This document shows positions 6,063 to 6,183 of a stretch of 6,183 nucleotides of DNA, in pieces (position 1 is the stretch's first letter; each line of letters begins with the position of its first letter). Under the pieces are notes generated by a model. That model saw nothing but the letters and a program-made list of their open reading frames with translations, did not search any database and was not told the origin of the DNA. Location: contig JAGVLI010000341.1 of assembly GCA_020054355.1 (NCBI GenBank), positions 1 to 6,183 on the forward strand, in the 5' to 3' direction. A program made the position numbers and the translations under genes. The stretch comes from Planctomycetales bacterium (GTDB lineage: Bacteria; Planctomycetota; Planctomycetia; Gemmatales; Gemmataceae).

Positions 6063-6068
6063 GTCCCC

Positions 6069-6183
6069 ATGTTCCGCCTCAACGTCGGTTCCACCAAGAA
6101 CTACTGCGACGGCCTGAGCCGGCGCAGCTTCCTCCAATTGGGCCTTGCCGGCATGGCCGGCCTGACGCTGCCGGAGGTCCTCC
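6069..6183 (+). CDS. DUF1501-like exported protein, N-terminal part only
   Basis: Only the first 38 codons are inside the window; the frame is open to the last base. The visible peptide has a twin-arginine signal, LSRRSFLQLG (16-25), followed by the hydrophobic stretch LAGMAGLTLPEVL. A CDG motif directly before the arginines (YCDGLSRRSF) is typical of planctomycete DUF1501 proteins, which is the basis for the family call; no catalytic part can be seen. The gene has its own strong ribosome binding site and a 364-base leader, so it is probably not tightly co-transcribed with the DUF1501 gene upstream. Other Tat-exported planctomycete proteins can begin in a similar way. Confidence 0.75.
   Translation, partial: MFRLNVGSTKNYCDGLSRRSFLQLGLAGMAGLTLPEVL

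Larger units (their letters stand above)
5705..6068. other. 364-base gap between the two DUF1501 genes
   Basis: No gene is supported. A 77-codon minus-strand frame with a TTG start (5659-5892) overlaps the end of the DUF1501 gene and has no convincing ribosome binding site. The gap holds a locally AT-rich patch with a terminator candidate (5872-5903), a 12-base perfect palindrome (5966-5977), an 8-base inverted repeat (5988-6016) and a strong ribosome binding site (6057-6062). I see no clear -10/-35 pair, although a promoter for the downstream gene is expected between the terminator candidate and 6056. Confidence 0.6.

Noticed and set aside
5390..6097. Minus-strand open frame of 235 codons spanning the end of the DUF1501 gene and the following gap
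   Set aside because: It is antisense to conserved DUF1501 sequence and to the start of the next gene, and shows no domain.

Overview
The window looks like chromosomal DNA of a planctomycete, probably of the large-genome, high-GC kind (Gemmataceae or Pirellulales-like). Three things point there. First, an ECF sigma factor gene overlaps a giant serine/threonine kinase gene. Second, that kinase carries N-terminal modules and C-terminal leucine-rich repeats of a style I associate with planctomycetes. Third, two DUF1501 proteins with twin-arginine signals follow. All recognisable genes are on the + strand, and I see no tRNA, rRNA, CRISPR array, transposase or phage gene.

Layout. Bases 1-163 are a non-coding leader containing a REP-like motif and the ribosome binding site of the first gene. 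Bases 164-730 encode a 188-residue ECF sigma factor. Bases 720-3722 encode a 1000-residue membrane-anchored kinase whose start lies inside the end of the sigma gene (11-base overlap), so the two form one translationally coupled unit. Bases 3723-4303 are a 581-base gap without a convincing gene. It holds a cluster of GC-rich hairpins and a 154-base imperfect inverted repeat. Bases 4304-5704 encode a complete DUF1501 protein. Bases 5705-6068 are a 364-base gap with a weak terminator candidate and two palindromes. Bases 6069-6183 are the first 38 codons of a second DUF1501-like protein cut by the window end.

How the parts may work together. The sigma/kinase pair is best read as a signalling module: the extracytoplasmic TPR/LRR part of the kinase would sense a partner and the cytoplasmic kinase domain would control the co-translated sigma factor. 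No anti-sigma gene sits beside it. The DUF1501 genes encode predicted exported proteins of the alkaline-phosphatase/sulfatase-like superfamily. They are separated from the kinase by the repeat-rich gap, and nothing in the sequence shows that they belong to its regulon. The least explained sequence is the symmetric inverted repeat at 3880-4033, which may be a mobile or REP-type repeat family. The sigma-kinase coupling and the cysteine-ladder LRR region are the best candidates for functional follow-up. I found no clear-cut new multi-gene system.
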